Shown here: positions 1-11,390 of the stretch, piece by piece | Layout: each line of letters begins with the position of its first letter | How positions within the stretch are numbered: the first letter of the stretch is position 1 | NCBI RefSeq assembly: GCF_963678635.1 | Contig: NC_087063.1 | Coordinates: 67,746,727-67,810,726 of the forward strand | Origin: Symsagittifera roscoffensis | Taxonomy: Eukaryota; Xenacoelomorpha; Acoela; Convolutidae | Direction of reading: 5' to 3' | DNA: 64,000 nt | Position numbers and translations under genes: made by a program | The notes under the pieces: model-generated | Told to the model about the DNA's origin: nothing | What the model saw: only the letters and a program-made list of their open reading frames with translations | Database searches by the model: none

Positions 1-522
1 ATTGGTATGTTTATCAGAGCTTGAATAGTTTTAAGATGATATAGCAAAGAGTGTCAACAAAAGCTAGTTAAAATGTTGAAACTAGTCTCAGAAAAAAAGA
101 AAGAAAACATACCGAAAATGAATATATCTTAAACTTTTTCGAAAATCGGAACAAAAACATCTCTTTACAATACTCGCATCCAGATTCAAGCGTTAATAAA
201 CGATTAAGTTATTACTCTAGTATAAGTCTTACTTAAGTTGAGAAAAAATTGATTTTAATCAATTAATAATCGATTAGAATCTCTCTTTTTGAAATCCAAT
301 TATATTCAATCATAATAAATTTTAACCGACGATAATCACATAAAGATCCATCTATTTTTTGCTACAGTTATAATCGATAATAATCGATTACAATTTATTA
401 TTTTTATCCCAGTTTCTAATTCATATGTTGTGCACAGTGCACAAAAAATCCATTAGAATCGATTATAATTGCAACCGAATTGCATCCCAATTGCTTATAT
501 TTTATACTTTTCGTAGACGTTG
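1..522. other. AT-rich non-coding DNA
   Basis: No open frame of note and no recognisable element. The stretch is AT-rich and contains several scattered ATCGATTA/TAATCGAT-type palindromes (for example near 270, 375 and 455). I see no gene in it. Confidence 0.6.
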
Positions 523-832
523 GCTTATGTGAAAAATTAAGGTTTTCAAAACAATTCAAAAGTATAATTTTGTAATTTGTTCACTTATCATTGAAAATGG
601 TTCATCTTTTTTTAACCTCCAAAATATCAGCACATTGCTTTAATTTCATGATTTATTCGGAAGACTTATTTTTCACAGCTTACGTGAAAAATTAAAGTTT
701 TCAAATCAATTCAAAAGTATAATTTTGTAATTTGTTCACTTATCATTGAAATTAGTTCGTCTTTTTTAACCTTCAAAAAGTCAGCACATTGCTTTGGTTT
801 CATGATTTATTCGAAAACTTATTTTTCACATA
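523..832. repeat. Tandem duplication, 155-bp unit, two copies
   Basis: The block beginning GCTTATGTGAAAAATTAAGG at 523 recurs as GCTTACGTGAAAAATTAAAG at 678. The two copies share long runs through 'TTTTGTAATTTGTTCACTTATCATTGAA' broken by scattered mismatches and small indels. The start-to-start period is 155 bp. There is no coding potential. Confidence 0.85.
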
Positions 833-1117
833 CCGCGGGAACCTTTCAACTAATACGAAAGGATCTCTATGAAATTTTTGTTTTGTGGTATGATTTTGTA
901 TTCAGACGAACCAAAGTGTGACCAGACTTCTCGCTTTTAAAGTGTTTGATCAAAAGAATAACCCATGAGATATAATTCAATTGTACTTTTGGTGTACCCA
1001 AGTTCTGACAAAATAAGTCAATTATAAATGATTTTAAGTGTTTTTTTGTGTAAAACTGTAGTAAATTATAATCGATTATAGTAGTATGTTACTATGCGTG
1101 CTAGCGGGTAGTTAGTT
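833..1117. other. AT-rich flank ending in a BEL-derived stub
   Basis: This is non-coding. Its last ~30 bases (about 1092-1117, ATGCGTGCTAGCGGGTA...) match the end of the BEL integrase stub that borders the LTR at 10613, so the same LTR/stub junction occurs at both sites. Confidence 0.5.
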
Positions 1118-1694
1118 TGATCACCATGCAAAGTAAAGTTTCTTCGTTTTAATGCAGTTTTGAACTAAATTTTTCAAGCTAAATTTCAATTTGTTGCCAT
1201 GTGTCTCTATCTCTTGGAGACACGTTTTATTGCAGCTTGGAACATCAAAACAAATTCGGCCAATATTCGCTTTTCGGGTATTCTGCTCAATTTATACTGT
1301 AAAAACGAAACAGAATCGGTTTTAAATTCACGAAATATGGTCGAAATATTGTGACTACATTAAATATATCAGGCCAAAAAAAGTGGGGTTGATCATGCGC
1401 TGATTTATGATTTTTCTAAAAAATCAAATTCATTTCACGCGGTTGATTTAACAGAAACTCAATTGCAAATCAATTTTGAACCGATTAAAATATTAGCATT
1501 TTATGTTCTGTCAGGTTCGGCTCAAATAGGATTCTCAAATGAAACGAATTAGGTGAGAATTGAACACACTCCGAGCACCCCGGAACGCACTATGTATACG
1601 CTGGGCTATACAGCTGGTATTGCCAAGCGACTATACTAGCTTTATAATATACTAGCTTTCATACTTCCAACTTTAATGCTTTGTAGCATTAACA
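1118..1694 (-). repeat. LTR of a BEL/Pao element (copy i)
   Basis: Read on the minus strand it starts TGTTAATGC and ends TGATCA. It is 577 bp against 576 bp for the copy at 10613-11188, and the two align along their whole length. It directly follows the C-terminal end of the BEL integrase frame, as a 3' LTR should, and the last integrase codons run into the LTR start. The opposite border carries a stub of the same integrase region, so this LTR may also have been the 5' LTR of a deletion derivative. No TSD was identified. Confidence 0.75.
1551..1619 (-). other. tRNA-like segment inside BEL LTR (copy i, B box decayed)
   Basis: On the minus strand this has an A-box-like TAGCCCAGCGT inside a potential D-arm (TGTATA...TATACA). 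The position of the B box reads GTGTTCAATTC, decayed compared with GGTTCGATTC in the copies at 10321 and 11046. It is a tRNA-derived or tRNA-mimicking part of the LTR, not a functional tRNA gene. Confidence 0.45.
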
Positions 1695-3240
1695 TCCTCC
1701 ACCCCCGAAGGAGCGAGAACCGGAATGAGCTTAACGAGCGGCCGAGTGAAAGTTCCGGAAACGGTCCTTAGGTTTTCTGAGCGTAAGGTGTTGTCTTTGC
1801 CGTAGTTTAGCGACATTATGCGTGCTAGTGGGTAGTGGCCCCTAGGGCTAGTGGTTTCAACTAACCACACCAAATATCCCGTTTTCAAAGAATTTTCGGG
1901 AAGAGCATGCCATTTAACTTTTTTATTGAGTGTCAGGACGTACTCTCTTAAAAATCGCTGATAAAAATTGCGTTTGCGTACGACTGCGCACGGGCATAGC
2001 GTTTAGAGTGAGACTAGTTCTCACTCGAACTTAGAGACGGAAACGTTAGACTGTGCTGACCTAAAAGGAAATGATTCGGCGTCAAAGCCTCAAGACTATC
2101 TGGGTCGTCAGAAACGGAAGTGAGCGGACGGACGTTTAGTGAACCTTCAACTAGGAAACATGGTATTGTTCAAAATCTCGTCAGTCAACTTTCTTGACCC
2201 TAATATTGCGTAAAACAAGAGCTTACAACGGCGCACCATTCGCTCCTATGCTCCACCTTGATGTGGCGCACTTGGCGGATTATACTTCCACTTAATGCCT
2301 TTGTGTACGAGCGACAGTGCAGCTTCTGCGTTCCAATTTTTGATGCACAGAAGAAGCTCTGTTTCGGCTCCTACAAAGTTCGTTCCGTTGTCCGACCAAT
2401 TTATTGAGGGTGTTCTTCGCCTAGAAATAAAGCGCTCGATAGCCATCACACATGAACTTGTGTCCATGGATGCAACCAACTTAATGTGAATTGCGCGAGT
2501 CGTTAAGCAAGTAAATAGAAAACCCCAGCGTTTCTCGGAAGATCGACGATTGGTTACATGAAACGGTCCAATGTAATCGATGCCGCAGCTCGAGAACGGT
2601 GGCTGGCGGTAACCTAGACGCTCTGCGGGAAGGTCAGACATCAATGGAGTAATTGTTTTCGCTTTTCGCTTTCTACAGCATACGCAATGTGTTTCAATAG
2701 CTCTTAGTGCAGATCTCAAGCGTAGTACAACAAATTGCTGATGATTGACGGAACAAAGGTAGTCGACGGACTGATGTTCGTGCTGAATTAGATAAAAGCG
2801 GAGAAACAATCGGATTAGGCGATGACGGCTATCCAAAATTATTGGATGGCGAGTTTCGAATGCGGTTGCGGAGAGACGTTGGATACGGCCGGTAGATCTA
2901 AATAAACCGTTTTCGTCCGATAAAAGGCGAAAACGATGAAATACGGCTCGATGTTTTCACATTTTTTCCAGCTGCTAATTGCTTACTTTCAGCTGGGAAT
3001 GACTCTAACTGCGAAAGCTGCAACGGTTTTTCCACTGCAATGACAAGTTCTGCTGGATCAATTATGGCCTTATCTGGCGATCTGAAATGTCTATGCTTAG
3101 GTGATAGTCTAAACATATATGCGACCAGCCGTTTTATCTTGGAGAACGAGCTACACTCTTCCCAAGGGAAGGCAAAGTCAGTCAAAACTGCAGTGCATAG
3201 AAAATTGGAAAAAACATTCAAACCCTCATTCAGATCTTAG
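1673..3240 (-). pseudogene. BEL/Pao pol pseudogene: RNase H-integrase linker, integrase core and C-terminus
   Basis: This is the integrase part of a BEL/Pao polyprotein, which would insert element cDNA into the host genome. From 3221 down lies the linker between RNase H and integrase. The core is at 2836-2246, with GIDYIGPF carrying the first catalytic Asp, WSDNGTNFVGAE the second, and the family hallmark PPSAPHQGGA just before the point where the frame breaks. After a frameshifted stretch the C-terminal domain resumes at 1888-1673 (KTGYLVWLVE, SPRGHYPLARI, TRPLVKL). These motifs are characteristic of BEL integrases. Several frameshifts and stops make it dead. The final codons overlap the start of the LTR at 1694. 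Confidence 0.88.
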
Positions 3241-4990
3241 ACCTGACCATCCAGGCAAATTTCCCTATTTGAATTGAAAAGCCAATCAGAAGTTCTCAAA
3301 AAGAAGTGCCGTTTACCCATCTGCTTTGCTTGAGGGAATCAGCAGTAAAACCTCTAGTTCCGGTGTCAGCGGGGTTGTCTCCACTCAAAACATGGAATCA
3401 TTGGTCAATTGATGTTGACTCTAGAATCTCGGCTTCTCGATTGGCAACAAACACGGGCTGTTTGCTTGTCGAGATCCACTACTGAAGGACTGTTGTGCTG
3501 TCAGTCCACATGGAAATTTTGGAAATACTCAGTGTCAGAGCTTTCTCGATATCATCCTTCAGGCAACTAGCAAGAAGCGCAGCTTGAAGTTCCAACTTTG
3601 GAATTGAAAGCATCTTCATCGGGGCTCTTCTTGCTTTACCGAAGACAAACGCTTGTTGACATTTGGAATAGGCGTTTTTCTGAGCTCGAAGGAATGCTAC
3701 AGAACAGAAAACGACCAATGAGCTATCACCGAACATGTGCAGCTCAACCTCATCTACTGGGAAGTCAAAATAGCAACTAGGTTTTTTGAGCTGCCCTAAA
3801 ACTGGCAAGCCGGAGTGCCATTCAGTGAATCTGCGGCACAACTCATTTGGCAGTGGGTCGTCCCAATGTTGGCCACTCAACCTCCAGATATCTTTCAGGG
3901 GCGGCAAGACCTATGGGGTCGAACACGGAGGACAAAAAAACTAAGAACCGATCGCTGTGTAACAGAGTCTTTGAGTCCGCGGTTAACTCCTCTGCTCACA
4001 ACCAACTTATCGATGACGTGGTCCCAATTAAGACCGAGAACATGCAATGCGGCTTCCGAATTAATCGCAGCGGTAAGAATTTCCTTACTGTTGTTAGCGC
4101 TGGTCTTAGGGGGATTTAGTTTCATGGACAAATTGGGAACGTTTCTTAAAAAATTTGTAAGATTAAACCCACTCAACTTTAGCAGTTCAACTAAACTTCG
4201 ACTTAACGTTAAAGCAGTTTCTTTCTGGATTTTTCCTAGACCCAAGGTAGTCATCCATGTAAGCGCCTTGGGGTAACGATTTTGGTTGTCGACGGCTGTT
4301 CGGCGAAGAGCATAGTTAGCACATGTCGGAGTTTCTTTCGCTCCAAATATATGCCTTGTATATTGAAATACACTGACATCTGATGTGGGGTTCTCCTGCC
4401 ACAAAAAAACGCAAGGAATCTTGATCGCTTTCTAGTCAGCCGACCAGCATAAACATGCCTTCGATATCTGCGGAAACTGCGTATTTGTGCTCTCGGAAGC
4501 GCATTAGAACGAATAAAAGGTTCTGAAGCAGATCGGGGCCAACGAGAAGGGAGTTATTCAGTGATTTGCCGTGAAACTCAGAAGCACCTTTAAAGCGCGC
4601 CGAAAATTCCCGGGTTTGTTGGGGTTTAAATCTGGGTGGTGCGGTACGCACCATTTTCGGTCTGAACGGTTTTTTGAGTCGTGAGGGCTAACCGGGACTA
4701 CGTAACCCTTCTCGACATCACTTCGGATATCTGATGCGTATTGAGTTTTCAGGTTTAAATCTTTCTCTAGACGCTTTTCAAGAGACTTAAGCTGTACCAT
4801 TGAAGCGTAAAAATTATCGGGAAGATGAATGTACTCATCAGTCCAGAGCATTCCGACAACACTACGACTGCCATCATGAAGCGTGGTAGAGTCAAAAATT
4901 TATTGAGCACGTTTTTCAGCTGAGGAACGGGGACCAGCTTGTTTAAACGTGCCATACGATTCTAACTCATAACATTTCTTCACTTGGTCA
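3241..4990 (-). pseudogene. BEL/Pao pol pseudogene: reverse transcriptase and RNase H
   Basis: Fragments of the BEL RT lie in order on the minus strand. The fingers region is at 4851-4558 (WCVPHHPDLNPNKPG matches the 'VFDAS' region of BEL RTs). The palm start is at 4654-4436, with SADIEGMF as motif A. A later palm/thumb piece is at 4404-3895, with YTRHIFGAKETPTCANYAL as the motif-B region. The expected YVDD is obscured by a frame break. RNase H follows at 3907-3479 (LHMFGDSS, IPKLELQAALLA, WTDSTTVL). Each block is in another frame with stops between, so the copy is an old pseudogene. Gag and protease lie upstream and integrase downstream, in standard BEL order. Confidence 0.85.
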
Positions 4991-5043
4991 GCAAAGGCTA
5001 ACTCTTCAACATTGCACTTGAAAGTGGTGGCTCGAACACCAAT

Positions 5044-5515
5044 TGGTGATGGAAGTCAGCCACTGAGAACCCAGCCAATGGGCATACGGACAGCGACAGG
5101 AGTATTTTGATTTCCTCCTTGGAAGTATTCGAGAGACTTGATTGCATGAAAGACATCCTGCCCCAATATCATCTCAACGTCAGAGTAGTTGTAGACATTA
5201 GGTTTTTTTGGCTGCAGATGTGGAAACCTGTCTTGTAGAATGGGAACGTCAATGGTTTCGGAACCAACGCTCAAATTGTCTTTGACAAACGGCGTAACCC
5301 TAAACGAGTATTCATGGTGGTCGAACTTGGCAAACACATTCATTCACTTCGACTTGTTGCGTGGGAACAGATTCCGTCGAATTGAAGCCGTTTATCCGAA
5401 TATCTAGCTTTTGACCAGTTAAATTTAAACGCTGTGCTAGGCCCGCCGAGACCCATGAGTGGTTACAACAGGAATCGCACATTATAAGGGCAGTGGTCAC
5501 GTCTGTGTGTCAACT
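5044..5515 (-). pseudogene. BEL/Pao aspartic protease region
   Basis: Two frames cover the BEL-type protease. The segment 5500-5312 has ALIMCDSCCNHSWVSAGLAQ, corresponding to the active-site segment; the usual Asp-Ser/Thr-Gly triad reads D-S-C here. The segment 5343-5056 has VEMILGQDVFHAIK and VAVRMPIGWVLSG, the closing ILG-like motif and the conserved GWVL(S/A)G of BEL elements. It lies between the gag zinc-finger region and RT. A frameshift splits it. Confidence 0.8.
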
Positions 5516-7620
5516 TATTTCCAATCGAAGCACAAGAAGCAGTCCCGTTAGTTTCTCGTAAGACGGCGACCCGGCTAGGTTCGATGTTTGCGGCTTATTC
5601 CGGTTCGGCGGGGCGGTACTGTTTGAATTTGAATGGCTTGTGTTTTTGCTAATGTTTATCTCTTTGTTTGTAGACCTTACGCTGAAAACTTTCTCAGTAC
5701 CATGCAACAAGACATTATGGGTGCTTTCACAACCAGGTTTAGTGCATTTGAGGGCTTAAGGGCATTTTCAGAACATGTGGTCAGGTTGCAAGCAAACAAA
5801 TCACAACCTATTTTGCGTGGAAAACTGAGCTCGATGAGTTGGGTTCTTTTCCTTAAATACAGAACAACTCTAGAGTGGGTGTTTACCTTTACACTGGAGG
5901 CACGGAGCATAAATTGGTTTTTCAACTTTTGAAGCAGCGGCAAAAACGTTTGTAGGTGGTTTATGGATAGGTTTATGGTTTCAAGTCGTGACTCACACGC
6001 ATAAGCTCATGCGCCTCAGCTTTGTTGCGGAGTCAATCATTAAATTCTAAAACGGTTGGCTGTCTCCAACATTTCTTTACAGAGATAAGAGACCCCGACT
6101 CTTTCATATTTGGAGGCAATTTTGGAAAAGACTTGATTCAAGCGGATGTACTCTTCAAGTCGTACTCATATCCTAACGATTTTAAAACAGCGACAAGTTT
6201 GGATATACAGGAAGCGAAACTGATAATGCTTTCTGAATTGTGCATTTTGAGAGGGGGAAAATTCAAAAGTTTTTCAAGATGAGCCGCCACAATCGTCTGT
6301 GGTTGTCCAAATTTCCTCTCCAGAGTTTTTAAAGCGTCCTTGTAGAATATTCCACTGAAAGCAAATTCGGCAATTGCATTTTTCTCTTTGCCTGAAACGA
6401 GAGTTTTGAGATACGTCAGTTTGACATCATCACTTAAAACTTTTGCATCGATTGCGCTTTTGAATTGACCAAACCATTCAGGCCACTGCAATGGATTTCG
6501 ATCGAAAGAAGACAATTTCTACTCAGGCAAGGGACCTTTCTGGCTCAGTGTCAAGATTTCAGCTAGATCTTGATTAGTGATTGGTTTACTGCCCGAAGAC
6601 GTAAACAGTCCCGATTGTTTGTTCTCACTTGTATAAGGCGCCATCAGCGGTTTCGAACAGATAGCGGCGTCTACAGCATTAAGATTACCGACATAAAAAG
6701 TTGTTCCTCCGCTAGAGAACGGTTGAACATTCGATGGTTGTGGGACATAATATGAGTTGGGGCGAAGGTGACTGTTGGAGGATTAAGAGGACCAACATTA
6801 GTGGGTAAAAGCGGTTGGTACACAAAACTTGCACAAGTATTTGGGAAAAACGTTTGTTGAGCAATGGGAATTGAGCTCGTCGGGGTATTAGACTGATGAA
6901 AACTACTCTGCATCAAAGGGTTGTAGCTATATAAGTTGGTCAAAGGTAGCTGTTCCTGTGGCTCATACGTACTATTTACATTTAGATCTGGCAAGCTGAC
7001 ACTTGTACTTGATGTATGAGGTACGTTAGCACCCTGTGAGTTTATACACGTGGTTTCGGAATAATTAACATTTGGTTGAGAGTTGTGAATCCTTGACAGA
7101 TTTCTGTTGAAATGCGGTTCAATACTTGAAAACAACAAGAACTCGGAAACAGGTTCCAGATTGACACTTTGGACTGGCGCCACGGGCTAAACTACTTCCT
7201 GAGCTGCGAATTGAGTGTTCACCCAACTCCTTGTCCGGTCTTTCTCCGTTTGGTTTTCCTGAACGGCCATTGCCAATTTCGACCTGCTACGACGAAGTCC
7301 ACAGATTTCAGAGGCATCTTCCAGATATTCAGCCTCTTCGATAGTTGCTTTGGCTAGCTTTTGACGGTTTTCCTCTACAACCAGGTCAAGTTCATGTTGA
7401 CCCTTCGTCGACTGAGTCTGGATCTCTTGCTTTTTCAAACGAAGCTTCGCCTCTGCCTGGCGTTCAACTTCCTCGCGTCTAATTTTGCAAGGGATGCCTC
7501 TCTTCGGCGCTCACTCGAAGCCATTGATGCAATCTTAGAACGCTGTGAAAGGGGTTTCTTGCAAGGAACAGAATCGGTTGTCGTAGGGGTTCGTGCAGTT
7601 GCTGCCTGGTCCTCTTGAGT
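5516..7620 (-). pseudogene. BEL/Pao gag pseudogene
   Basis: The 5' part of the BEL polyprotein. The region 7620-7187 encodes a charged, probably coiled-coil N-terminus (SERRREASLAK, EENRQKLAKATIEEAEYLED). The segment 7183-6671 is a Pro/Ser/Asn-rich linker. The segment 6515-6138 (FDRNPLQWPEWFGQFKSAID, KLTYLKTLVSGKEKNAI, ALKTLERKFGQP) is the conserved capsid-like domain found in BEL gags (DUF1759 type). The region 5943-5510 holds a broken Cys/His region followed by an Asn/Ser-rich stretch that leads into protease. Frameshifts occur between blocks. No 5' LTR is visible to the right (7621-8289), so the element is 5'-truncated. Confidence 0.82.
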
Positions 7621-8289
7621 TTTAACTTCAAAGTAATTTTTAGCTAGACCTAATATATCGTCATTTTTTTGCAGTGATAGATCCTAGATAAATTTCTGAG
7701 ATAAAATTTCTAGATAGATCCTTAGATAAAAGTTGATTAAAGAATTCAGCAGCGTTGTTGCTGTGCATAGATGAGGAATTAGGTTCATCATTTTTCACTA
7801 TATTTTTTTGTAAGCAAATGCTAGATTTTTCGATGTACGTTTCAATTTTGCTGATTTATCATTCGCATTTTTATATTGCGTCTAATATTATATATTAAAA
7901 TAAAACATTAAACATTATATTAAACACATATAAAAAATTATATAAAACATATATAAAACAAAATATTGAACATTAAAAATTATATATTTGTTTCCCACTC
8001 ATTCCTGACAAGATTGATTTTGTTTTGCTGCTGACCGAGGTCAAGCTCCATTTTGAAATATTTGTTTCTTGAGCATTTTTTTAAATAAGAGCAAAAAAAA
8101 AATTTAGTGTCGATTGACAGTATCAAAATAAAATTAATTCAAGTAGTCGCATCTTATACCGAACGAGAGGATCCTCGCAAAACCCTTACGATTCTCGTTC
8201 CCTATGGAACAGAAGGATAACAAACTAAAAGATTGAACTTAAAGATGAATTTAACTAATGAAAAAAAAAACAAATCAAGATTTGTAAGG
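7621..8289. other. AT-rich intergenic DNA
   Basis: There is no coding potential. It contains a simple-sequence stretch near 7880-7990 built on ATATTAAA/TATAAAACAT steps and a poly-A run near 8094. The BEL 5' LTR expected here is absent. Confidence 0.6.
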
Positions 8290-8945
8290 CCTAACAAACG
8301 TTAAATATTCTTCAACTGTTGTCATTTGTGAAATCTTATGCTTATCTGCTTTTCTTTTCCTTGAATTTGGTCGACGACTTTTAAATTTATTGATAAGCTC
8401 AGACAGATTGGGGAGATAACGTCGAATGATTCTCAAATTTTTTATTTCTAAAAACGCCGGAGGATGAATTGATTTAAGCTTACGATTTAATTCTTTATCG
8501 TTAGCTTTTTTTTAAGGTTAAATGTTTCGTCACATCAGTGGTTAATTTTTCTAAACATTGGGGGTTTTTTGACGGTGTACGTAAGTAATGGCTGATATTT
8601 TGTTTTTATATTCTTTTAAAATTTCAATTAGATTTTCTGGTGTAAGTGGGTTATCGCTGTTTTATCTATGCTTGCTTAATGAAATTTTTATCAAATCGTG
8701 CTAAATTATAATGTTTTTCTCAATCATACATTTTGGGGAATTGCTTAAAAGATATTGAACAGTCTTTTGTCGGTTATTTGTATTCAAATTGAAGCTTAAA
8801 CCTGGAACTGCTTGAAAAGTGTCGTTGAGGCGTTTTTGTAGAGTTAATGGTAATGTATTTACGGAGTGATGGAGAGAACTCTCAGCAATGATGAACACCA
8901 TTGAGAGTGATAAGCGATACGTTTGTTTTATTGGCAAACAATTTA
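8290..8945 (-). pseudogene. Broken copy of PLE ORF1-family protein
   Basis: An open piece at 8935-8701 (FIIAESSLHHSVNT, AVPGLSFN, LLSNSPK) aligns with 41705-41530 upstream of the PLE RT (HIVAASSLFHSINT, AIPGLSLN, LLEHSPL). Past an in-frame stop the match continues through H-D-L-I...S-x-H and, after broken codons, to a basic C-terminus (LSELINKFKSRR, then RKRKADK), like LSELIGNIRDKQ and RRKAKARRE of the PLE copy. The function is unknown. It has many stops and no RT next to it, so it is a truncated PLE remnant. Confidence 0.72.
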
Positions 8946-10044
8946 AGGAGTCTGTAGTAAAGTCGACACATAGAAACCAGAAAAAAAAATTATGACAATA
9001 ATAACTTTAAGAACCCTTAGCTGAGGGTTTGTAAGGTTCTACTAAGGCTTCGGTTCAGTACTATTTAAGTTATCGCGTACAATTTATCGGTTAAACTTAT
9101 CGACGTTACGGAAAAACGGTAGTAGTAACCGAGGTAGGGATTCACTCAAAAAAACTTGCTGGACACGATTGACGGTTTAAACGGTTAAACCGGCGAGACA
9201 AAAATGGTGTTTTCCGGTTTTTCTCTAAATTTGGACAAAAAAAATGTTTTTTTCAGTGAAAGTTTTGAGAAAAGGTATAATATTTTTTTTTCGAAATTTT
9301 TGTTTTTTGAAAAAATTTTTGCGGAAATTTGTTTAGAAATATTTCTTAATTTTTTTTTGTCACAAAATTTTTGGGTTCGAGACATCCTGAGGTACTAGGG
9401 TACTGGTTATGAACTAGGATTAGGTATCTAGTTCGGTCCTAATCGGTTTGCAATTAACAACATCGTATGTAATTTTACAGCAAAATTTGAAATCTAGCAA
9501 ATCCTAATAATGACAAAAAACTACAAATCATAGCACTCATAGGTCAGGTTATAGCATAATTGAGTTGTGAAACGGACAAAAAAACGTTTGGTCTGACCAG
9601 TTTTTTGTCGGGACGAAAAATTCATCGAATTGTAGACCAAAAACATCGAACTTCGTATGTTGAGAAATCTCTAAGGGTTTTGGCTTTCGGAGCTGTCAGC
9701 CCTCTGGGTTGTCGGCCAATCAAGCTGGTTTTTTAATTTTTGGTCCAGAACTTTTTTTCAACCTTCTGCGATGTCGGCCTTTTAGCTATTTGCTCGTTTC
9801 TTTCTTTGATTTGTGATGGCTTGTGCAAAATTCTGTCACGATTATCTGTTCATTTTCTTTCTTCTGAAAGTTTCCACGTACATGTGATTATGAGTGTTAA
9901 CAAATATTTCACCGGACGCCATTTGATTCCATGTCAAATAACGTCTTTTCAGATTAATAAAGAATGTTCTTCGGTTTTTTGTTTCCTGGTCCTCAGTTTC
10001 TGTTTCCAGGTCCTTGGTTTTTGTTTGCCGAATCGCAACACCAA
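8946..10044. other. AT-rich DNA without genes
   Basis: Only low-complexity frames rich in Phe and Lys occur (for example 9185-9398, open on both strands because of T/A runs). A short imperfect duplication 'TTTCCTGGTCCT/TTTCCAGGTCCT' lies at about 9984-10014. I see no gene. Confidence 0.6.
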
Positions 10045-10465
10045 AATATTCTGCTCAATTTATACAGTAAAAACAAAACAGAATCGGTTTTAAATTCTCC
10101 GAAAAATGGTCAAAATTTTGTGACTACATTAACTGTATCAAGCCAAAATAGTGGGGTTGATCACGCGCTGATTTATGATTTTTTCTACTAAATCACATTC
10201 ATTTCACGCGGTTGAATAAACAGAAACTCAATTGCAAATCAATTTTGAACCAATTAAAGTATTAGCGTTTCACGTTCTGTCAGGTTGAGCTCGAATAGGA
10301 TTCTCAAATGAAACGAATAAGGTGAGAATCGAACCCACGCCGAATTCCCCGGAATGCACACCATGTATACGCTGGGCTATACAGCTGGTATTGCCAAGCG
10401 ACTATACTAGCTTTATACTATACTAGCTTTCATACTTTCAATTTTAATGCTATGTAGCATTAACA
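10045..10465 (-). repeat. Truncated BEL LTR (copy iii)
   Basis: It aligns with copies i and ii from the TGTTAATGC start (at 10465 on the minus strand) for about 420 bp. It then loses similarity near 10045, so the last ~155 bp of the LTR are missing or replaced. It is the 3' LTR of a deletion derivative whose 5' LTR is at 10613-11188. Confidence 0.78.
10321..10390 (-). other. tRNA-like segment with A and B boxes (LTR copy iii)
   Basis: On the minus strand there is an A-box match TAGCCCAGCGT and a strong B-box match GGTTCGATTC, flanked by a T-stem-like GTGGG...CTCAC. A D-arm-like pairing TGTATA/TATACA encloses the A box. The anticodon arm is poor and no acceptor stem closes, so this is tRNA-derived sequence inside an LTR rather than a tRNA gene. 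Confidence 0.55.
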
Positions 10466-10612
10466 TCCTCCACCCCCGAAGGAGCGAGAACCGGAATGAG
10501 CTTAACGAGCGGCAGAGTGTAAGTTCCGGAAACGGTCCCTAGGTTTGCGCAGCAAGCGGTGTTGTTTTTGTCGTAGTTTAGCGACATTATGCGTGCTAGC
10601 GGGTACTTAGTT
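10466..10612 (-). pseudogene. 147-bp BEL integrase C-terminal stub between two LTRs
   Basis: This matches 1695-1840 of the BEL element (the codons for ...LARIMSLN to ...VLAPSGVED) with a few substitutions and is all that is left between two LTRs. It joins directly to the end of LTR copy ii through the sequence TAGCGGGTACTTAG. The same junction, with one difference, appears at 1098-1117. Confidence 0.8.
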
Positions 10613-11188
10613 TGATCACCATGCAAAGTTAAGTTTCTTCGTTTTAATGCAGTATTGAAATAAAATGTGCAAGCTGAATTTCAATTTGTTGCAAATGTGT
10701 CTCTACCTCGAGCCGACACGTTTTTTTGCAGCTTGGAACATCAAAACAAATTCGGCCAATTTTCGTTTTTCGTGTATTCTGCTCAATTTATACAGTAAAA
10801 ACAAAACAGAACCGGTCTTAATTCACGAAAAATGGTCAAAAAATTGTGACTACATTAAACGTATCAAGCCAAAATAGTGGGGTTTATCATGCGCTGATTT
10901 ATGATTTTTTCTATAAAATCAAATTCATTTCAGGCGGTTGAATTAACAGAAATCAGTTGCAAATCAATTTTGAACCGATCAAAATATTAGCAATTTATGT
11001 TCTGTCAGGTTCGGATCAAATAGGATTCTCAAATGAAACGACTTAGGTGAGAATCGAACCCACGCAGAACTCCCCGGAACGCACTATGTATACGCTGGGC
11101 TATACAGCTGGTATTGCCAAGCGACTATACTAGCTTTATACTATACTAGCTTTCATACTTTCAACTTAAATGCAATGTAGCATTAACA
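10613..11188 (-). repeat. BEL LTR (copy ii), full length
   Basis: 576 bp, TGTTAATGC...TGATCA on the minus strand, collinear with copy i (577 bp). It acts as the 5' LTR of the deletion derivative that ends at 10045. The flank at 11189 is unrelated sequence. Confidence 0.8.
11046..11113 (-). other. tRNA-like segment with A and B boxes (LTR copy ii)
   Basis: Same layout as at 10321: TAGCCCAGCGT as A box and GGTTCGATTC as B box on the minus strand, with the surrounding GTGGG...CTCAC pairing kept. Confidence 0.55.
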
Positions 11189-11390
11189 TCGGGTCATCGT
11201 TTTCAGTCTTTTTTTTTCGAAACTAACTCAGCGTTTAGTACTGTTTTGAAATTTTGCACGTCGAATTAGTCAATTATTTTGAGCGTATTTGTTCCTTCCA
11301 CCAAATCACCCTAAAATCGGCATTTTTCAGCCCCTTTGATTTTTTCTTCAATTTTGATTGCAAAAAAAATCTATTTTACATAATTTTAAG

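Noticed and set aside
523-832. CRISPR-like or regulatory array
   Set aside because: Only two long adjacent copies without spacers in a eukaryotic AT-rich context: a plain tandem duplication.
9185-9398. Frames on both strands rich in Phe or Lys
   Set aside because: They are caused by T/A homopolymers, not coding sequence.
10321-10390. A functional tRNA gene
   Set aside because: A and B boxes are good, but the anticodon arm is poor, no acceptor stem closes, and the segment recurs at the same position in three LTRs.
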